Shown here in pieces: positions 52,554 to 61,926 of a DNA stretch of 64,000 bases; positions within the stretch are counted from its first letter, which is position 1, and every line of letters starts with the position of its first letter. This DNA comes from CAWGQN01 sp963824885. Lineage in GTDB: Bacteria > Actinomycetota > Actinomycetes > Actinomycetales > Microbacteriaceae. The stretch spans positions 124,001 to 188,000 of the forward strand of contig CAWGQN010000002.1 of NCBI GenBank assembly GCA_963824885.1. Direction: 5' to 3'. The notes under the pieces are model-generated. The model saw only the letters and a list, made by a program, of their open reading frames with translations. It did no database searches and was not told the origin of the DNA. The translations under genes and the position numbers were made by a program.

Positions 52554-52985
52554 ATGGCACCGAAGAAGAAGGTCACGGGTCTGATCAAGCTTCAGATCAA
52601 GGCCGGCGCCGCGAACCCCGCTCCGCCGATTGGCCCCGCGCTCGGCCAGCACGGCGTCAACATCATGCAGTTTTGCACCGAATACAATAACGCGACAGAG
52701 TCGCAACGGGGCAACGTCATTCCTGTTGAGATTACCGTCTATGAGGATCGGTCATTCACCTTCGTTCTCAAGACGCCACCCGCGGCCGAACTCATTAAAA
52801 AAGCGGCCGGCATCACAAAGGGTTCGTCGACTCCACACACCGACAAGGTCGGGTCGCTGTCGCGCGAGCAGGTTAGCGAAATTGCCGAACAAAAACGAGT
52901 TGACCTCAATGCGAATGATAGTGAAGCAGCCGAAAAGATCATCGCCGGGACAGCCCGCTCGATGGGCATTACGGTTGAAGCCTAA
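52554..52985 (+). CDS. rplK: 50S ribosomal protein L11 (uL11)
   Basis: 143 residues. Begins [18 protein letters not shown] with [19 protein letters not shown], the L11 signature. AGGTAAGG precedes ATG. It binds the GTPase-associated centre of 23S rRNA. Same operon as rplA, 68 bases downstream. Confidence 0.98.
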   Translation: MAPKKKVTGLIKLQIKAGAANPAPPIGPALGQHGVNIMQFCTEYNNATESQRGNVIPVEITVYEDRSFTFVLKTPPAAELIKKAAGITKGSSTPHTDKVGSLSREQVSEIAEQKRVDLNANDSEAAEKIIAGTARSMGITVEA

Positions 52986-53053
52986 CTACCCCATATTTTG
53001 TGGCAGAGTCGGCCAGGCTCACAACACCACACTCTCGAACCAGGAGAATCATC

Positions 53054-53743
53054 ATGGCGCACAAATCGAAAACCTATCGGGCGGCCGCTGAGAAGATTGA
53101 AGCGGGAAAGTTCTACACTCCCGCGGAAGCCGTTGTCCTTGCCCGCGAAACCGGGTCGGCAAAACCCAACTCGACCGTCGAAGTCGCTCTCAAGCTGGGA
53201 ATAGATCCGCGCAAAGCAGATCAAATGGTGCGCGGCACGGTTGTGCTTCCGCACGGGACGGGCAAGACGGCTCGCGTGATTGTCTTTGCGACGGGGCCCG
53301 CCGCCGAAGCGGCGACCGCGTCGGGCGCCGACGAGGTGGGCGGACCCGAGCTGATTGAAAAAGTTGCTGGCGGTTATACGTCGTTTGATTCGGCCGTGTC
53401 AACGCCCGAGCTCATGGGTCAGGTTGGCCGACTCGGTCGCGTTCTTGGCCCGCGTGGCCTCATGCCCAATCCGAAAACGGGTACCGTGACAACCGATGTC
53501 GCAAAGGCCGTATCCGATATTAAGGGTGGCAAGATCGAGTTTCGAGTCGACAAACACTCGAACGTGCACTTCGTGGTCGGCAAGGTGAGTTTCACCGACG
53601 ACCAATTGCGAGAGAACATTACCGCCGCGCTCGATGAAATGGTTCGGCTCAAGCCCGCGGCCTCAAAAGGCCGTTACATTCAGAAGGGCGCGATTTCGAC
53701 AACGTTTGGCCCAGGCATTCCACTCGACGTCAACGTTTTTTAG
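53054..53743 (+). CDS. rplA: 50S ribosomal protein L1 (uL1)
   Basis: 229 residues. ATG 53054 follows AGGAGAATCATC; the frame could start 18 codons earlier but lacks a Shine-Dalgarno there. L1 motifs: [38 protein letters not shown] and [19 protein letters not shown]. It forms the L1 stalk and may autoregulate the operon. Its last 14 bases overlap the convergent YqaJ-like gene. Confidence 0.97.
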   Translation: MAHKSKTYRAAAEKIEAGKFYTPAEAVVLARETGSAKPNSTVEVALKLGIDPRKADQMVRGTVVLPHGTGKTARVIVFATGPAAEAATASGADEVGGPELIEKVAGGYTSFDSAVSTPELMGQVGRLGRVLGPRGLMPNPKTGTVTTDVAKAVSDIKGGKIEFRVDKHSNVHFVVGKVSFTDDQLRENITAALDEMVRLKPAASKGRYIQKGAISTTFGPGIPLDVNVF

Positions 53744-54392
53744 CGCCCGCGATCGCGCGCAAGAGTTCGTCGGCGAGCGAGACGAGACGCGCGATTTCGG
53801 CGTCGTCACGATCCACCCATCGATAGTGCGGATCCGCGGCGACCGGAACGAAGTCTCGGTGTATTTCCCACACGACGAGTGTGCGCTCGGCACCGAGCAC
53901 GTACTGTTGCCACCACACCTGGCGCAAATATCCCCGCGGAATTGTTCGCCACGACTTTGTGGTGGTTTTGATTTCGGCCAGCTGCAGTCGGCCACTTTTA
54001 TCGCACGCCACGCCGTCGGGCGTTGCGAGGTGTCGGCGCTCCGTGGGCGCGTGAAAAAGCGAACGATTCGACGGGATACCGTGCTCGCTCAAGACCCACG
54101 CGGCAATGTGCGTCTCGCGCGCTCGCCCGTGGTCGGTGAACGCGTTGCCGGTGAAGCGCGATCCGTGGAGCTTGTCGGCGGCGGCCGCCTCGATTGATCG
54201 TGCGGAAGCGAGCCGCGCTGCATCCGTCGCAGTGACGCCGCGTGACCGCTCTCGGAGCCACGTCACTCGGTCAGACGAGTCGGCAACGATCCGATCACGA
54301 TGCGAGAGCACGGGATCGGGTTCCAATCGTGGTTCTGACCAGCCGGATGCGCCGAGGTTTTTCCACGGAAAGGCGAGCGGCGATTGGGTCAC
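53730..54392 (-). CDS. YqaJ-like (lambda exonuclease fold) nuclease-like protein
   Basis: 220 residues. The pattern of PD-(D/E)XK YqaJ recombinases is visible: [12 protein letters not shown] near 55, [16 protein letters not shown] near 90, the catalytic Asp in [10 protein letters not shown] and ExK in [13 protein letters not shown], then [22 protein letters not shown]. YqaJ proteins are usually phage-associated exonucleases, but this stand-alone version occurs in many actinobacterial chromosomes. It is placed between rplA and rplJ with a MarR gene, interrupting the ribosomal block. Confidence 0.75.
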   Translation of the reverse strand: MTQSPLAFPWKNLGASGWSEPRLEPDPVLSHRDRIVADSSDRVTWLRERSRGVTATDAARLASARSIEAAAADKLHGSRFTGNAFTDHGRARETHIAAWVLSEHGIPSNRSLFHAPTERRHLATPDGVACDKSGRLQLAEIKTTTKSWRTIPRGYLRQVWWQQYVLGAERTLVVWEIHRDFVPVAADPHYRWVDRDDAEIARLVSLADELLRAIAGAKKR

Positions 54393-54452
54393 GTCTCATT
54401 CTTGCGCGTTTCGTTTTTCACGATGACCCGGTCGCGATTTGATCTCGCGCTT

Positions 54453-54926
54453 TCACGTGGCCAATTCTGACGAGGGGGCGAAACTATTGAGGAGGGCGAG
54501 AAGCTTCGCAAGCATCGCAACGTCGTCGAGTGGCCAATCGCGAAGCCCCGCGTAGAGGGTTGCTTGATCGTCAGCGCGAATGGCGTTGACTCGGGCAATC
54601 GCCGTCGGACTCGCCACGAGGAACGCGGCGCGTCTGTCTGACTCGTCGATTTCGCGAATAATGAGGCCGAGGCGCTGCATCGCCTTGATTTGCCTGCTGA
54701 CCGCGCTCTTATCCATCAGGAGCGAGTCGGCAAGAGACGTGGTGTGAGTCGGTCCGCGCCTCACGAGCTCGTTAAGGATTGTGTAGCTGACCGGTTGCAA
54801 CGAGGGATGGATTCGTGCGGCCCGACTACGCAATCGCGACCGCGCTCGATTGAAGAGAATCCCCAGTTCTTCTTCCACGACCGCAATGGAATCGTCGGGC
54901 ACAAGATCGGCCGTCGAGGTGGTCAT
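54453..54926 (-). CDS. MarR family transcriptional regulator
   Basis: 157 residues. Winged helix with SYTILNELVRRGPTHTTSLADSLLMDKSAVSRQIKAMQRLG (HTH), the wing IIREIDESDRRAAFLVASPT and flanking dimerisation helices. The ligand and target are unknown; in relatives a MarR gene here often controls a transporter, but none is adjacent. It is divergent from the rplJL leader. Confidence 0.88.
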   Translation of the reverse strand: MTTSTADLVPDDSIAVVEEELGILFNRARSRLRSRAARIHPSLQPVSYTILNELVRRGPTHTTSLADSLLMDKSAVSRQIKAMQRLGLIIREIDESDRRAAFLVASPTAIARVNAIRADDQATLYAGLRDWPLDDVAMLAKLLALLNSFAPSSELAT

Positions 54927-55094
54927 TGCAGAACGGTAGCAGCCGCGACTCGGTGTAAACCGCGGGTTTCGTCCGCTGCGTACACCCTCGGCGTGTCGCG
55001 CTTGGGGACGGGTTTGCGTGAACGGTGTTCACCCCGTAACGTTGGGTTACAGCCACAGACCGCTGGTTTTGATGAGTTGTTGTGCAACGCGTCA

Positions 55095-55200
55095 AATGAA
55101 GACTCGCTCACGCGAGGGCCCGCGCAGGCGTTGGAAACGTGATGAGACGGTTAACGAACCGTGTTCCTTGAGCTCCGGCGTACGCGTTGGAGCTTTTTTA
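55095..55200 (+). ncRNA. Ribosomal protein L10 leader with attenuator hairpin
   Basis: The leader upstream of rplJ ends in AGCTCC (55171-55176) pairing with GGAGCT (55189-55194) followed by TTTTTTA, a good intrinsic terminator 47 bases before the start codon. Upstream pairing elements (CTCGCTCACGCGAGG and GACGGTTAACGAACCGT) fit the L10-L12 binding leader that autoregulates rplJL. The 5' boundary is approximate. Confidence 0.6.
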
Positions 55201-55246
55201 GTGGGTGCGTTGCGGTTAAAACGGATTGAGACGATCAAGGAGTGTC

Positions 55247-55762
55247 ATGGCTGACAAGGAGGCCGCGGTTGCTGAGCTCACCGAAAAATTTCGCAGCTCC
55301 GCCGCTGTTTTGCTAACGGAGTACCGGGGGCTTACGGTCTCGCAGCTCAAGACGCTCCGCGGCGCGATCAGCGAGCACGCCACTTTCTCCGTCGTCAAGA
55401 ACACACTCACCAAAATCGCGGCAAATAACGTCGGTGTGAGTTCGTTCGACAACGAACTCGTCGGTCCGTCAGCGATTGCATTCGTGCACGGTGACACCGT
55501 TGCGGTTGCAAAAGCGCTGCGAAATTTTGCCAAAGCTCACCCTCTTCTCGTGGTAAAGGGGGGGTATTTCGACGGGAATCCGCTCTCCGCCGACGACGTC
55601 AATACGCTTGCCGATTTGGAGTCCCGAGAAGTCCTCCTTGGAAAACTCGCGGGTGCCGTCAAGGCGTCGCTGTTCGGCGCGGCGTACTTGTTCAACGCTC
55701 CGCTATCGAGAGCCGTTCGTACAGTCGACGCGTTGCGCGAGAAACAGGATTCCGCGACCTAA
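55247..55762 (+). CDS. rplJ: 50S ribosomal protein L10 (uL10)
   Basis: 171 residues, ATG 55247 with AAGGAG upstream. [36 protein letters not shown] and [11 protein letters not shown] are the conserved N-terminal rRNA-binding part; the C-terminal helix binds L7/L12 dimers. Autoregulated through the leader upstream. rplL follows after 39 bases. Confidence 0.97.
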   Translation: MADKEAAVAELTEKFRSSAAVLLTEYRGLTVSQLKTLRGAISEHATFSVVKNTLTKIAANNVGVSSFDNELVGPSAIAFVHGDTVAVAKALRNFAKAHPLLVVKGGYFDGNPLSADDVNTLADLESREVLLGKLAGAVKASLFGAAYLFNAPLSRAVRTVDALREKQDSAT

Positions 55763-55801
55763 TGTGCGGTCGAACCAATCACAAGTAACAGGAGAAACGC
55801 A

Positions 55802-56191
55802 ATGGCAAAAAAGCTCACAAACGACGAACTCATCGAGGCGTTCAAGGAACTGACGCTCATTGAGTTGAGCGAGTTCGTCAAGAAGTTCGAGGAAGTCTTC
55901 GAGGTGACCGCAGCCGCTCCGGTGGCCGCTGTTGCGGCTGGTGCTGGCCCAGCTGCCCCCGCCGAAGAAGTGGAAGAAAAAGACTCCTTTGATGTGATCC
56001 TTGATTCTGCTGGTGACAAGAAAATTCAGGTCATTAAAGAAGTTCGGGCGCTCACAAGCCTCGGTTTGGGCGAAGCAAAAGCACTCGTTGACGGCGCACC
56101 AAAACCGATTCTCGAGGGCGTCAACAAAGACGCTGCCGACAAGGCAAAAACGCAGCTTGAAGAAGCCGGCGCGAGCGTCACCGTCAAATAG
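55802..56191 (+). CDS. rplL: 50S ribosomal protein L7/L12 (bL12)
   Basis: 129 residues, ATG with AGGAGAAA upstream. The N-terminal dimerisation helices, an Ala/Pro hinge ([16 protein letters not shown]) and the C-terminal domain [38 protein letters not shown] are all normal. It recruits translational GTPases. It ends the operon and is followed by a strong hairpin. Confidence 0.98.
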   Translation: MAKKLTNDELIEAFKELTLIELSEFVKKFEEVFEVTAAAPVAAVAAGAGPAAPAEEVEEKDSFDVILDSAGDKKIQVIKEVRALTSLGLGEAKALVDGAPKPILEGVNKDAADKAKTQLEEAGASVTVK

Positions 56192-56219
56192 ATTCGCGAT
56201 GGGCGAGGCGCACTCGCTT

Positions 56220-56248
56220 GGGCACCGCCTCCGATGGGGGCGGTGCCC
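56220..56248 (+). terminator. Terminator hairpin after rplL
   Basis: GGGCACCGCC at 56220-56229 pairs perfectly with GGCGGTGCCC at 56239-56248, followed by TCGCTTATT. A strong GC hairpin 29 bases after the rplL stop. Confidence 0.65.
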
Positions 56249-56369
56249 TCGCTTATTCCCCGCGCCCGTCGTCGTGAGCGAGCTATTCGCGGGCCCAACG
56301 ACGAGCTAAACTCGAGCCGACTGCGCGGCGCGGCGTGCCGCGTGATGTGCGCGCGAAAAGAGGTGGCAT

Positions 56370-58262
56370 GTGAGTACGGTGGGCGGCTCCGGACCAGCGA
56401 GCGCGATTCGCGGCGGTCGGCGTGAACGAGAGCCTTCGCTAATACGGGATGCGCGCGCGCAGCGGAAAGCGAACTCGAGCGCACCTCCGATTCCACATTT
56501 GCTCCGCCGCGTTTCCGGGCTGTTTCGCCCGCATCGAAGAGCACTCATCGTGACGGTCGTGCTCGTTTTCGTTGGGGCGGCTTTGAGCGTATTTCCGCCG
56601 CTTCTTACCGAGCAAGCGTTCGATGTCGGGCTTTTTCCACCGAGTGGCAAGCCGAATATTGGTGTGCTCATCGAACTTGTATCGCTCATGGTTCTTGCGT
56701 GGGTTGCCTCAGCGGTGCTCGGAGTCTGGCAAAGCTACCTCACCGCGTCGGTGGGAAACCGGGTGATGGGCGGATTGCGAGTCTCGCTGTTTGAACACCT
56801 TCAAAAGATGGAGATCGGCTTTTTCACTCGCACGAAAACGGGAGCCATTCAGTCGAGGCTCGCAAATGACGTGGGGGGAGTGTCGAACGTCGTGACCAAC
56901 ACCGTTTCGAACGCGTTGGGAAACGCCGTCACGGTCATTGCGGCGCTCGTTGCGATGCTCATTCTCAGTTGGCAATTGACCGTAGTCGCGATTTTTTTGA
57001 TGCCGGCGTTGGCATTCGCTCAGCGTCGAGTCGGCCAGGTTCGCGCCCGCATCGCGACGGTCACTCAAGAATCACTCTCGGATATGACCGCAATTACGCA
57101 AGAAGCGCTCAGCGTTTCCGGAATCCTGCTCACGAAGAGCTTCAATCGGCAACAGGTAGAGGTGTCACGATACGCGGAAGAGAACCGCAACCAAATCCGT
57201 TTGCAAGTTCGTCAGCAGATGAGCGGCCAGTGGTTCTTTGCTCTTGTCACGATCTTTTTGTCGATTATTCCCGCAATCGTCTTTGTCGTTGCCGGCTATT
57301 TGGTCGCGGGCGGTGTCAATGTCACGGCGGGAACAATCGTCGCGTTCACGACTGTTCAGGCTCGCCTCATGTGGCCGCTTCTTGGACTCATGCGCGTTGC
57401 GCTCGATTTCCAAACGTCTGGTTCGCTTTTTGCTCGCATTTTTGAGTATTTGGATCTTGTTCCGGCAATCGAAGATAGTCCGACCGCGAGCATCATCAAT
57501 CCAGACGATTCTCGCCTCGGTCGCGTCGAATTCGACGACGTCGTATTTCGCTATCCGGATCAAAAGGCGACGGCCAAACCGACCCTTGAGCGCGTCTCGT
57601 TCGTGATCGAACCGGGCCAGGTCGCCGCTTTTGTCGGGACATCCGGAGCGGGCAAGACAACCGTGAGCTATTTGATCCCGCGCTTCTACGACGTTGCCGA
57701 GGGAAGCGTTCGCTTTGCGGGCGTCGACGTGCGCGACCTTCAGCAAAAGTCGTTGCTTGCCCACGTCGGTATTGTGAGTCAAGAGACGTACCTCTTTCAC
57801 GCGTCGATTGCAGAAAACCTGCGTTATGCGCGGCCCGATGCGTCGCTCGCGCAGCTCGTGGTTGCCGCGCGGTCGGCGAACATTCACGCGACGATCGAGT
57901 CGTTCCCCGACGGCTATGACACGCTCGTGGGCGAGCGCGGATATCGGCTTTCTGGGGGAGAAAAACAGCGAATTGCGATTGCTCGGGTGCTCTTAAAGGA
58001 TCCCGAGGTGCTTATCCTTGACGAGGCAACGAGCGCTCTCGACTCGGTGTCAGAAAGCGTGGTTCAAGAAGCCCTCGACGATGCGAGTCGCGGCCGAACA
58101 ACTATCGCGATCGCCCACCGCTTGTCGACAATTGTCAACGCCGATGTGATCTTCGTTGTCGACCGCGGGCGAATTGCCGAGCGTGGAACGCACACCGAAT
58201 TGCTCGCCGCTCGCGGCGCGTACGCCGACCTCTATAGAAAAGAGGCGGGCGAACGAGCCTGA
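56370..58262 (+). CDS. ABC transporter, fused permease and ATPase (exporter half-transporter)
   Basis: 630 residues, GTG start. A type IV exporter: six membrane helices between about 55 and 345, then an ATPase with Walker A FVGTSGAGKTTVSYLIPRFY, Q-loop VSQETYLFH, signature RLSGGEKQRIAIARVLLK, Walker B VLILDEATSALD and H-loop IAIAHRLSTI. All catalytic residues are intact. It works as a dimer and exports lipids, peptides or drugs; the substrate is unassigned. No second ABC half lies adjacent, so it is probably a homodimer. Confidence 0.92.
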   Translation: MSTVGGSGPASAIRGGRREREPSLIRDARAQRKANSSAPPIPHLLRRVSGLFRPHRRALIVTVVLVFVGAALSVFPPLLTEQAFDVGLFPPSGKPNIGVLIELVSLMVLAWVASAVLGVWQSYLTASVGNRVMGGLRVSLFEHLQKMEIGFFTRTKTGAIQSRLANDVGGVSNVVTNTVSNALGNAVTVIAALVAMLILSWQLTVVAIFLMPALAFAQRRVGQVRARIATVTQESLSDMTAITQEALSVSGILLTKSFNRQQVEVSRYAEENRNQIRLQVRQQMSGQWFFALVTIFLSIIPAIVFVVAGYLVAGGVNVTAGTIVAFTTVQARLMWPLLGLMRVALDFQTSGSLFARIFEYLDLVPAIEDSPTASIINPDDSRLGRVEFDDVVFRYPDQKATAKPTLERVSFVIEPGQVAAFVGTSGAGKTTVSYLIPRFYDVAEGSVRFAGVDVRDLQQKSLLAHVGIVSQETYLFHASIAENLRYARPDASLAQLVVAARSANIHATIESFPDGYDTLVGERGYRLSGGEKQRIAIARVLLKDPEVLILDEATSALDSVSESVVQEALDDASRGRTTIAIAHRLSTIVNADVIFVVDRGRIAERGTHTELLAARGAYADLYRKEAGERA

Positions 58263-58451
58263 GCGGCGACACGTAATTTCTCTCAGTACGGTGACACCGA
58301 CGCTCAAATGCAGCGGGCTCGCCAATTCGGAATAATCCCGAGCAATTCGGCCAGCCTCTCGAAAGCTACGTTGTTCAGCAGTTCACCCCCACACGTTGGT
58401 TGATGACAGCGGGGTCGGATTAGACGCGTGGGTTCCGCGTCGGCGTTTCAT

Positions 58452-59699
58452 TCACGGGTTCGACAACACGAGCGAGATGAGCGCGACGTTGAGCGCGACT
58501 AGGAACGCCGTTGTCACGACGGCCAAAACCGTCGTGAACCACCTGTTCGCATCGTCGCCCAAAAGTGAGCGTTGCGACGTGAGCCACGCGAGCGGAATGA
58601 GTGCGAAAGGAATCCCGAACGACAGCACAACCTGGCTCAGCACAAGTGCCCATGTGGGGTCGAATCCGAGTGCTAGAACCGTCAGCGCGGGTATCAGGGT
58701 AATGAGACGGCGAACAACGAGGGGAATGCGCACGCGCAAAAGACCCCGGGTGATCTCGGAACCCGCGTAAGCTCCGACCGATGTCGACGCAAGTCCCGAA
58801 GCGAGAAGCCCGAAAGCGAACAACGTCGCGACGACCGGGCCGAGCGTAGCGGCGAGAGCCGCGTGGGCGCCTTCGAGGGTCGTGGTTCCCGCCACCCCCT
58901 GCAGTGCGGCCGCGGCAATGAGAAGAATCACAATGTTCACGGTGCCGGCAACGACGAGCGCAATAGTCACGTCGACGCGAGTCGCACGAAGCACGAGACT
59001 GCGCCGCGGCTTCGGCGCAACGCGATTGAATCGGTCGCGGACGAGTGCCGAGTGGGCATAAATCGCGTGCGGCATGATCGTTGCCCCGAGTATCGATGCC
59101 GCGAGCAGCACAGAACTGGAGCCGTCGAATCGAGGGATCAGGCCTGCGACCGTCGCGGCGGCATCGGGAGGCCGAACGAACACACCCGCCGTGAACCCCG
59201 CGGCAATCACGAGCATCATCGCGGCAATAACTCTCTCGAATTTTTTTGCCCTGCGATCATGAATGACGAGGATTGTGATCGACACCGCGCCCGTAATTAG
59301 ACCGCCGGCGAGGAGCGGAAGCCCAAACAAGAGGTGGAGCGCGATTGCGCCGCCGACAACTTCGGCGAGGTCGGTCGCCATTGCGACGATCTCGGCTTGC
59401 GCCCAATATGCGCGCCGACCCCACTGGCTGCGAATACGAATTCCGAGAATTTGTGGAAGGCTCTGGCCGGTTACGATCCCAAGCTTCGCTGAGAGATATT
59501 GTACGAGCCACGCCATGAGGTTCGCCACGACAACAACCCACACCAAAAGGTAGCCAAATTGGGCTCCCGCGGTCATGTTCGCGGCGACGTTTCCCGGGTC
59601 AAGATACGCGATGCCGGCGACAATAGCGGGACCAAGGAGGGGAGCGATACCGCGCCAGGTCGGCGCGGATGGTGTCTTTCGAGCGGTCGTCGGGTTCAC
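58452..59699 (-). CDS. mntH: Nramp family divalent metal (Mn2+/Fe2+) transporter
   Basis: 415 residues, eleven membrane helices. The metal site motifs are present: helix 1 AGIAYLDPGNVAANMTAGAQ (DPGN) and helix 6 GATIMPHAIYAHSALV (MPH). It imports Mn2+ or Fe2+ with protons. No MntR or DtxR site is obvious just upstream. It ends 189 bases from the convergent ABC exporter. Confidence 0.94.
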   Translation of the reverse strand: MNPTTARKTPSAPTWRGIAPLLGPAIVAGIAYLDPGNVAANMTAGAQFGYLLVWVVVVANLMAWLVQYLSAKLGIVTGQSLPQILGIRIRSQWGRRAYWAQAEIVAMATDLAEVVGGAIALHLLFGLPLLAGGLITGAVSITILVIHDRRAKKFERVIAAMMLVIAAGFTAGVFVRPPDAAATVAGLIPRFDGSSSVLLAASILGATIMPHAIYAHSALVRDRFNRVAPKPRRSLVLRATRVDVTIALVVAGTVNIVILLIAAAALQGVAGTTTLEGAHAALAATLGPVVATLFAFGLLASGLASTSVGAYAGSEITRGLLRVRIPLVVRRLITLIPALTVLALGFDPTWALVLSQVVLSFGIPFALIPLAWLTSQRSLLGDDANRWFTTVLAVVTTAFLVALNVALISLVLSNP

Positions 59700-59942
59700 G
59701 GGGTACCAGCTCCCGTCTCGTCATCGCTCGGACCGTTTCGAAGGTCCAACATTATCGCGAGTCGCGCGCCGTTCCGCATGGCGGAGTCAATCGGCGTGTT
59801 TGATTCGCTCGAACCCCTAGCATCCATTCGTCCGCGACGGTAGGGTCGGGTCAGGGGTGAAAAGACCCGAGTCAGCGGGCGCGACTGACCTCGACGAAGG
59901 TCGTCGCAGCGCTGATAATCATCGTCACGGGGGAGATCCATC

Positions 59943-60479
59943 ATGGCAACAATGGCGCGGCTCGCACACGCCCGAGCGTACCTCAAAGACGTCGGTCTGA
60001 CGTTGGTGGTCGGTGGAGTTGTGGCGGGCCTCGCCCTTGTTCCCCCTCCGCGGGCGTGGGCAGACGATGGCCCAATCGCAACGAGGTGCTCTCCCGCTCA
60101 CGCTCAGTATTCTCACGATCAATGGCAATATGCGGAGTTCTCGCTGTGTGCTGAGAAGGTCGGTTCTAAAATCACGTATCGCGTTAAGGTCACAGAACTC
60201 CAATATTATTGGGGGTCGCATTGGTACTACAACAAATATCGGTCGTCCTTGAAAGCCAACCTCGTCGTTCACCGCGATGGCCGCACGGTCACGTCTTCGG
60301 TGAGTGCGGGCGCTACGCCGGGGGGCAAGACACTGAGATCGAATGGACGCTTCGAGGCTCCGGTTCCGGGTGTGTACAGCCTCATTGCGCAAGCCGAAAT
60401 CGGCGGTGTGTACTGGTCGCCCTACGTGGATAGCCAGGTTCTTTCTCAACCATTTCGTTTGGAACTCGTCGTCGCCTGA
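59943..60479 (+). CDS. Small secreted protein, WQY/WYYN family, copy 1
   Basis: 178 residues with a signal peptide (VGLTLVVGGVVAGLALV ... AWA). The mature domain has a Cys, SHDQWQYAEFSLC with the second Cys 20 residues after the first, TELQYYWGSHWYYNKY, GVYSLIAQAEIGGVYWS and the terminal LELVVA. The same motifs occur in the next two genes and at the end of the gene at 2-1156. The two invariant Cys probably form a disulfide. GGGGGAG precedes ATG by 6 bases, unlike the other copies. Function unknown. Confidence 0.8.
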   Translation: MATMARLAHARAYLKDVGLTLVVGGVVAGLALVPPPRAWADDGPIATRCSPAHAQYSHDQWQYAEFSLCAEKVGSKITYRVKVTELQYYWGSHWYYNKYRSSLKANLVVHRDGRTVTSSVSAGATPGGKTLRSNGRFEAPVPGVYSLIAQAEIGGVYWSPYVDSQVLSQPFRLELVVA

Positions 60480-60652
60480 TGCCGCGACTACGTTTGACAC
60501 GGTTTGCGAAGCAGGTTCGAACGGTAGCATTCGCTGCCGTGCTCGCTCGAACGCGGGCATCGCGCAGCTCGCTCGATCACCGTTCTTTTCGTCTGCCGAT
60601 GCGAAAACGTGGAACACTCGAGAATTCAATGTGTGCAGCGCGCGGTCTTGGG

Positions 60653-60667
60653 TATGTTGTGCCTATG
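60653..60667 (+). promoter_or_regulatory. -10-like element adjoining the start of copy 2
   Basis: TATGTT at 60653-60658 lies 6 bases before the ATG. The stretch GTATGTTGTGC-C-TATG is nearly identical to that before copy 3. The spacing would place the transcript start at or near the ATG, i.e. a leaderless mRNA, and no Shine-Dalgarno is present. Confidence 0.4.
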
Positions 60668-61165
60668 GGGAGGCGTCTGAGTGTGAAGTCCGCCGTCGTG
60701 GTGGCGGTCATCCTCGGTGTTGTCGTGCAGCCAGCAATTTCGGCGTCGGCATTCGACGGCATCATTCAAGAACGGTGTTCGCCCGTGACGGCCCAGTATT
60801 CTCGCGATCATTGGCAGTACGGAACGTTCTCACTGTGCGCGCGCAAACAGGGCAGCACGATCTTCTTCACGGTCCGGACGAATGAACTCCAGTACCATTG
60901 GGGCGGCGCGTGGTACTACAACAAGCGTCATGCTTCTGTCGTGACGCGGCTCGCAATGAAACGCGATGGTAGCGTGGTCGACGTGCAGGCGGTGAGCGTG
61001 AACGCGTGGTCCAAGCACGCAGTTGCGCAGGGAACATTTGTTGCCTCTGCGCCCGGGTTCTACGCGCTCATCGCGCAAGTCGATGTGACGGGGATGTACT
61101 GGTCAAGCACTCCCGGAAGCGCTGTGCTGAACGTTCCCATCACACTGGAACTCGTCGTCGCCTGA
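60665..61165 (+). CDS. Small secreted protein, WQY/WYYN family, copy 2
   Basis: 166 residues from ATG 60665: signal peptide SVKSAVVVAVILGVVVQPAI, then SASAFDGIIQERC, SRDHWQYGTFSLC, NELQYHWGGAWYYNK, GFYALIAQVDVTGMYWS and LELVVA at the end. Closest to copy 3. Tandem arrangement suggests local duplication. There is no Shine-Dalgarno; a conserved -10-like element lies 6 bases upstream, which suggests leaderless translation. Function unknown. Confidence 0.78.
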   Translation: MGRRLSVKSAVVVAVILGVVVQPAISASAFDGIIQERCSPVTAQYSRDHWQYGTFSLCARKQGSTIFFTVRTNELQYHWGGAWYYNKRHASVVTRLAMKRDGSVVDVQAVSVNAWSKHAVAQGTFVASAPGFYALIAQVDVTGMYWSSTPGSAVLNVPITLELVVA

Positions 61166-61274
61166 TCGAGGTGGAGGCGGCCTAGTCGCACGTCACCACC
61201 CGCGGAATTACGTGCCGCTCGGCGTCGTTATTCACACTTACTCGCGCGCCGGAACGAGACGCCAGCACCTCGTG

Positions 61275-61289
61275 TATGTTGTGCGTATG
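61275..61289 (+). promoter_or_regulatory. -10-like element adjoining the start of copy 3
   Basis: TATGTT at 61275-61280, 6 bases before ATG 61287, in the block GTATGTTGTGC-G-TATG that differs from the copy 2 block at one position. This suggests shared leaderless expression of copies 2 and 3. Confidence 0.4.
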
Positions 61290-61796
61290 ATTTGGGGTTC
61301 ACGGTTCGCGAGGGTCGCGCATGTGATTCTTGCGGTCGTCGTGACGGGTGCGGTGGCGCTGCCAGCAAACTCGGCGTCAGCGTCAGACGGCATCATTGAA
61401 GAACGGTGTTCGCAACCCACTTTTCAGTATTCTCATGATCACTGGCAGTATGGCGAGATCACCCTCTGTGCCAGAAAAGACGGAAGTACGATCTTCTACT
61501 CGGTGACGACTGCAGATCTCCAGTACCACTGGGGCGGCGCGTGGTACTACAACAAGTATTGGGTGAGACTGCAGACCCGGCTTGTTCTCTTGCGCGATGG
61601 CGGCGTCGTCGATTCCCAAACGCGAAACAAGCTCGGGAAGGCGAAAACGGTAACGTCTCGAGGAAGCATTGCGGCCTCCGCGCCGGGAATCTATACGCTT
61701 GTCGTTCAAGCGGATGCGGCCGGCTTGTATTGGTCGCGTTATGGCGACAGCGCCGTCATCTCAGAGCCGATCCGGCTGGAACTCGTGGTCGCGTGA
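61287..61796 (+). CDS. Small secreted protein, WQY/WYYN family, copy 3
   Basis: 169 residues from ATG 61287: signal peptide ARVAHVILAVVVTGAVALPA, then SDGIIEERC, SHDHWQYGEITLC, DLQYHWGGAWYYNKYW, GIYTLVVQADAAGLYWS and the terminal LELVVA. Over the domain it shares most motif residues with copy 2; the middle (60-110) is more variable. No catalytic constellation is evident, so a binding or structural role outside the cell is more likely than an enzyme. Confidence 0.8.
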   Translation: MIWGSRFARVAHVILAVVVTGAVALPANSASASDGIIEERCSQPTFQYSHDHWQYGEITLCARKDGSTIFYSVTTADLQYHWGGAWYYNKYWVRLQTRLVLLRDGGVVDSQTRNKLGKAKTVTSRGSIAASAPGIYTLVVQADAAGLYWSRYGDSAVISEPIRLELVVA

Positions 61797-61926
61797 CGGT
61801 GGGGATGATAGCGTCGCCGCGCCGCCGTGCACCGCTTCCGTAACGATTACTCCCGTTCGCAGCGCCGAGTTGACGCGTGGTGGAAGACACCGACTCCCGG
61901 TTTCTGAGGCGGCAGGGCGACTCCGC

